A stretch of DNA of 64,000 bases from Sporosarcina sp. P2 (lineage in GTDB: Bacteria > Bacillota > Bacilli > Bacillales_A > Planococcaceae). The stretch covers positions 62,001-126,000 of the forward strand of contig NZ_PDYY01000007.1 of NCBI RefSeq assembly GCF_002743255.1, written 5' to 3'. Under the pieces are notes generated by a model, which searched no databases, was not told the origin of the DNA, and worked only from the letters and a program-made list of their open reading frames with translations. The position numbers and the translations under genes are program-made. Positions 61,260-64,000 of the stretch are shown in pieces; position 1 is the stretch's first letter; each line of letters begins with the position of its first letter.

Positions 61260-62171
61260 TTGAATATAAGTATGAGTTCTGCTCTTGTTGGTGATACGGT
61301 TATGACACTTCATCAATTGGATGCAAGACCAGATTTAAAGGACTCCTTGCAATGCGTTGGATGCGGTAATAGGATTTCATATGTAAAGTCTCATCGCTTA
61401 AGAGACGGGACATTGAAACGCTCTTGTTTACGTGCAACCTGGAAGCATTCGGATGACTGTGAATTTAATGTCCTAGGAAAGTTACGGCAGCTAGTAGAAG
61501 ATGCTGATGATTGGTTTACTGAAAATGAAGTTGGAGAGTTTCTTTTGCAAATCGATTTGAATGAACGCATTCAAGATAAAATACTTGTGCGATCTGTACG
61601 GTCAAAGAATGAAAGACTAATATATAGCAATCCCCAGCAGGAAGAAAAGCTCGATAGATATATTACAACCATTAAACGTATTATGGAAATCAATAACAAA
61701 ATAGAAAAAGGTGACGATAGTGACGGTGGTGACGATGCTTTTCGAAAGAAAATTAGAGTACAGATTGCAGAAAAGATGGTCAGATGGGATCAGTTCCACT
61801 ACAGAGAAGAACTTGAGGAACTAAAAAAGTGTTTCCGATATGGGAAGCAGCACAAGGACTCTATTGTTTGCATTGAAGGAAATTTTCACCTTAGAGAAGA
61901 TAAAGGGTTTTATCGCTTGGAGCTCGAAAAGGCTTTAGTGCGAGATCGGAATACGAAAGGTATTCGGGAAATTCCGAGTGTTAGCTTTTTGATTCGTGAT
62001 GAAATACTGAAAGAGAGGCTTTTAAAGAATTTTGAGGGTGAGTATCAGAAAAGGGGTGCCGTTTTAGCGAATATTCGATGCGCTGAGTTTCGTATGAAAG
62101 GAAAAGATTATTGCTTTTTGGATATTAAAGGGGAAGTATTTAGTCAGAAGCAGGTTTTGTTTTTAGATTAA
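61260..62171 (+). CDS. Uncharacterised zinc-ribbon protein
   Basis: A 303-residue protein with LQCVGCGNRI and a second Cys/His set (RSCLRATWKHSDDCEF), like the N-terminal finger of CoiA-type proteins, then a long charged helical region and a C-terminal beta part (DKGFYRLELEKAL). TTG start 61260 behind GAAGGGAAAGTGAG. No activity can be assigned. Last gene of the recombinase operon. Confidence 0.65.
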   Translation: MNISMSSALVGDTVMTLHQLDARPDLKDSLQCVGCGNRISYVKSHRLRDGTLKRSCLRATWKHSDDCEFNVLGKLRQLVEDADDWFTENEVGEFLLQIDLNERIQDKILVRSVRSKNERLIYSNPQQEEKLDRYITTIKRIMEINNKIEKGDDSDGGDDAFRKKIRVQIAEKMVRWDQFHYREELEELKKCFRYGKQHKDSIVCIEGNFHLREDKGFYRLELEKALVRDRNTKGIREIPSVSFLIRDEILKERLLKNFEGEYQKRGAVLANIRCAEFRMKGKDYCFLDIKGEVFSQKQVLFLD

Positions 62172-62173
62172 GG

Positions 62174-62210
62174 GAAGGCTGCTAGAGAAGTTCTCTGGCA
62201 GCCTTTTTGA
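62174..62210 (+). terminator. Intrinsic terminator of the recombinase operon
   Basis: AAGGCTGC pairs with GCAGCCTT, extended by AGAG/CTCT inside; T5 tail. Confidence 0.9.
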
Positions 62211-62250
62211 GTGATGCTACATGAATATTGTGCTTTTGTGATAAGTTTGA

Positions 62251-62626
62251 AATTAAGCTGTTAAGTTGAAAGTTAATAATGCGAAGCTTAGCTATAGAAA
62301 TGCTAAGGCAAGACTTTTCAAGATACAATACCGAGTGTTTATAAGATAAAACTCATTAAAGTGGTGTCAGGCTATGAAGTAAAATTGTTAAGCTGATAGC
62401 GAAAAAAGCTAAGCATCAACGTTAAAAAGCTGAAAAACCTGTATCTTAGTGATCGTAATAGCTAAAAATAAGCTAAGCTTATTCAAGAAAGTGTTAAGCT
62501 GACAATGAAAAAAGCTAAGCTAACTTCAGATAAAAGGCTATAATGCAATTCTAAAGCGAAGAAGTCGATAAAAAAGACCATAGCTCAATAAAAAGATGTT
62601 AAGCTATGGCCGGAAATTGTTAAGCT
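62251..62626. repeat. Iteron-like block of GTTAAGCT and GCTAAGC motifs
   Basis: Gene-free AT-rich region. Two 28-bp copies of GTTAAGCTGA-N4-GAAAAAAGCTAAGC at 62387-62414 and 62493-62520 (24 of 28 identical, 106 bp apart); palindrome AATAAGCT-A-AGCTTATT near 62467-62483; GTTAAGCT at 62598 and 62619 (21 bp apart); degenerate copies near 62251 and 62284. A binding region for a recombinase, replication or partition protein is likely. Confidence 0.75.
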
Positions 62627-62643
62627 TTTCATGTTCATGAAAA

Positions 62644-64000
62644 TCACTTTTCAATATTTTTCAGAGAATAAAATTGATTAGGATCAGTAGGAGAGGTGCC
62701 ATTTAGTACGAAAATGTCTTTATCGACCAATCCCTTCAATGTATTTTTGCATGAAGTTCTGCTCCTATTTATAATTTCCTTCAACTGGGAAGTATTAATA
62801 CTTCCCTTGCTATAGGTATATTCAATAGCTCTTTTCTCGTGCTCGCTAAGATCATCCCATTCTGCAGAAATCAAAGTGCTGATTCGTTCTTCACGGCGAA
62901 TTCTTCTCATAACAATATTGTTTTTCAAAGTTAAAATAACGGAGCTTTCAGTTTCCTTGTACTCAGGAGCATCCAAGAAGAGGACCTCCATTTCTTTATA
63001 CATACGTTTTACACCTTCTCCGAGTTCCCTAACCCAGCCCAAATCGGTCAAAGCCCGTGCTATACGGGAGTTCCTTGAGTATCGGACTTGCTTAATATTA
63101 TCTCGATTGACGATGTGAGGAAACCGACCGGGACTGCTTATTTCCAAACGATCATCAAACATCTTAATTTTAATGTCATCGCCTGTAATATTGTAAGCTC
63201 GGTGTGTAACGGCATTTACAACACCCTCTAGCCATGCAAATTCAGGATATTCAGGAACAGTTGCAAATCTGCCTGACAAAGGGTCTAAGCTGGTAAAATC
63301 ACGTAATTGCGATGAAATGAACTTTTTAGCTTGCTCAAGCATAGTAGGTAATGGTCCTTCAATCATACTTTCCTTTATGATATTCATAGACGTTCCTACC
63401 TCTTCACTGCTTCCCTCGTATCTAATGAAGCGGACTCTCGAGTTAGGAAAGAATCGTATTGGATATTTGGCGAAGAGTAGCGCAGCTGCAGCAGTAACCT
63501 GTATACCGCCATCTACCATGGGATGTATGAAGCCGCGAGCATATAAAGGTTGTGTCAAATCGTCACCTTCATAGCCTACTGCTTTGCTGTACTGGCGCAG
63601 TAGTTCTTCATCTAGATCGTCTAGATTGCAGTTCTCAACAATCTGATCCTCGAAAGAACGCTCTCCTTTATCAAATTCAAGGCCAAGACGCTGTTCGTGG
63701 TTAAGCTTCACGCTTTCATCACCAATACGCAGATATACATCATCACCAGCGGTTTTATGGACCGTATTAGGTGATGGTTCTACTTGTATGAGCAATACGC
63801 GATCATCCTCACCATGCTCATTAATAACGTCCAAGTAGCGTTCTTTTGCTCTTACATTTGGATGACAATGAGCCATCTTACACTGTATATAATCATTGAT
63901 TTTAATATTCCCTTGCCTTGAAATCCCCTCGATCTTCCCGTCGCTAACACCAACAGCAATGACACCGCCATCAGCATTTGCCATAGCCGTTAATGGAACG
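62644..64000 (-). CDS. AlbA_2/Schlafen-type ATP-binding protein, 5' end cut by the window
   Basis: Minus-strand gene that continues past the right edge: the frame upstream of the visible ATG (63984) reads VPLTA, matching the AlbA_2 start (xFANxDGG). Visible 446+ residues: AlbA_2 domain with ANADGGVIAVGV, a mid segment, an HATPase-like HRAYNITGDDIKI and SSPGRFP region, and a C-terminal winged helix (STLISAEWDDLSEHEKRAI). Such proteins are regulators or defence-associated; not assigned further. Confidence 0.8.
   Translation of the reverse strand, partial: VPLTAMANADGGVIAVGVSDGKIEGISRQGNIKINDYIQCKMAHCHPNVRAKERYLDVINEHGEDDRVLLIQVEPSPNTVHKTAGDDVYLRIGDESVKLNHEQRLGLEFDKGERSFEDQIVENCNLDDLDEELLRQYSKAVGYEGDDLTQPLYARGFIHPMVDGGIQVTAAAALLFAKYPIRFFPNSRVRFIRYEGSSEEVGTSMNIIKESMIEGPLPTMLEQAKKFISSQLRDFTSLDPLSGRFATVPEYPEFAWLEGVVNAVTHRAYNITGDDIKIKMFDDRLEISSPGRFPHIVNRDNIKQVRYSRNSRIARALTDLGWVRELGEGVKRMYKEMEVLFLDAPEYKETESSVILTLKNNIVMRRIRREERISTLISAEWDDLSEHEKRAIEYTYSKGSINTSQLKEIINRSRTSCKNTLKGLVDKDIFVLNGTSPTDPNQFYSLKNIEK

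Noticed and set aside
50550-64000. Prophage
   Set aside because: No capsid, tail, terminase or lysis genes; the gene set fits an integrative or mobilisable island.

Overview
The window looks like the chromosome of a motile, endospore-forming, S-layer-bearing Bacillales, most like Planococcaceae (Sporosarcina or a near relative). The gene order ywlF(rpiB)-ywlG-glyA-upp-mnaA-atpIBEFHAGDC-ywzB-murA-spoIID-spoIIQ-spoIIID-glpK-mbl-flhO-flhP-fabZ-ywpF-ssb-ywqA-ywqB largely follows Bacillus subtilis. SLH-anchored surface proteins and the genes for their wall polymer are the Planococcaceae-like part. The genus is inferred from family knowledge; no search was run.

1-31 kb is the conserved core: pentose and one-carbon metabolism, pyrimidine salvage, UDP-ManNAc synthesis, the complete F1Fo ATP synthase operon, peptidoglycan synthesis, three sporulation genes (SpoIID and SpoIIQ of the engulfment machinery, SpoIIID of the mother cell), glycerol kinase, an atypical MreB/Mbl, two flagellar rod/hook proteins, FabZ, an SSB with a competence-type box, and the YwqA/YwqB helicase and SWIM-finger pair.

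31-50 kb is a cell-surface region: a Yip1-like plus membrane-fusion-like pair, a NERD-domain gene that appears to start at AUA, an SLH-CAP protein, an S41 protease, WecC and a TagA/WecG glycosyltransferase, a 1077-residue S-layer protein, and two paralogous secreted proteins, the second broken by a +1 frameshift. With MnaA (3.5 kb), WecC and TagA could make a ManNAc or ManNAcA-containing wall polymer of the kind that SLH domains bind.

50-64 kb is an accessory island: a RadC-like gene behind an attenuator-like hairpin, a truncated integrase, a replication-relaxation protein, two degenerate S24 proteins, a regulator/operator switch, a prim-pol and helicase pair, two tyrosine recombinases flanking a gene with a tandem DNA-binding-like repeat, a zinc-ribbon protein, a non-coding block of iteron-like repeats, and an AlbA/Schlafen-type gene that runs off the right edge.

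Two families of non-coding repeats cut across the layout. One consists of five arrays (77 units in total) of the octamer CGCTCWAT (W = A or T) at an almost exact 21-bp period, each starting 22-38 bp downstream of an intrinsic terminator. The other is a roughly 70-170 bp foldable element (six copies and one decayed relative) whose ends stay self-complementary although they differ in sequence between copies. No rRNA, tRNA, CRISPR or insertion sequence was recognised.
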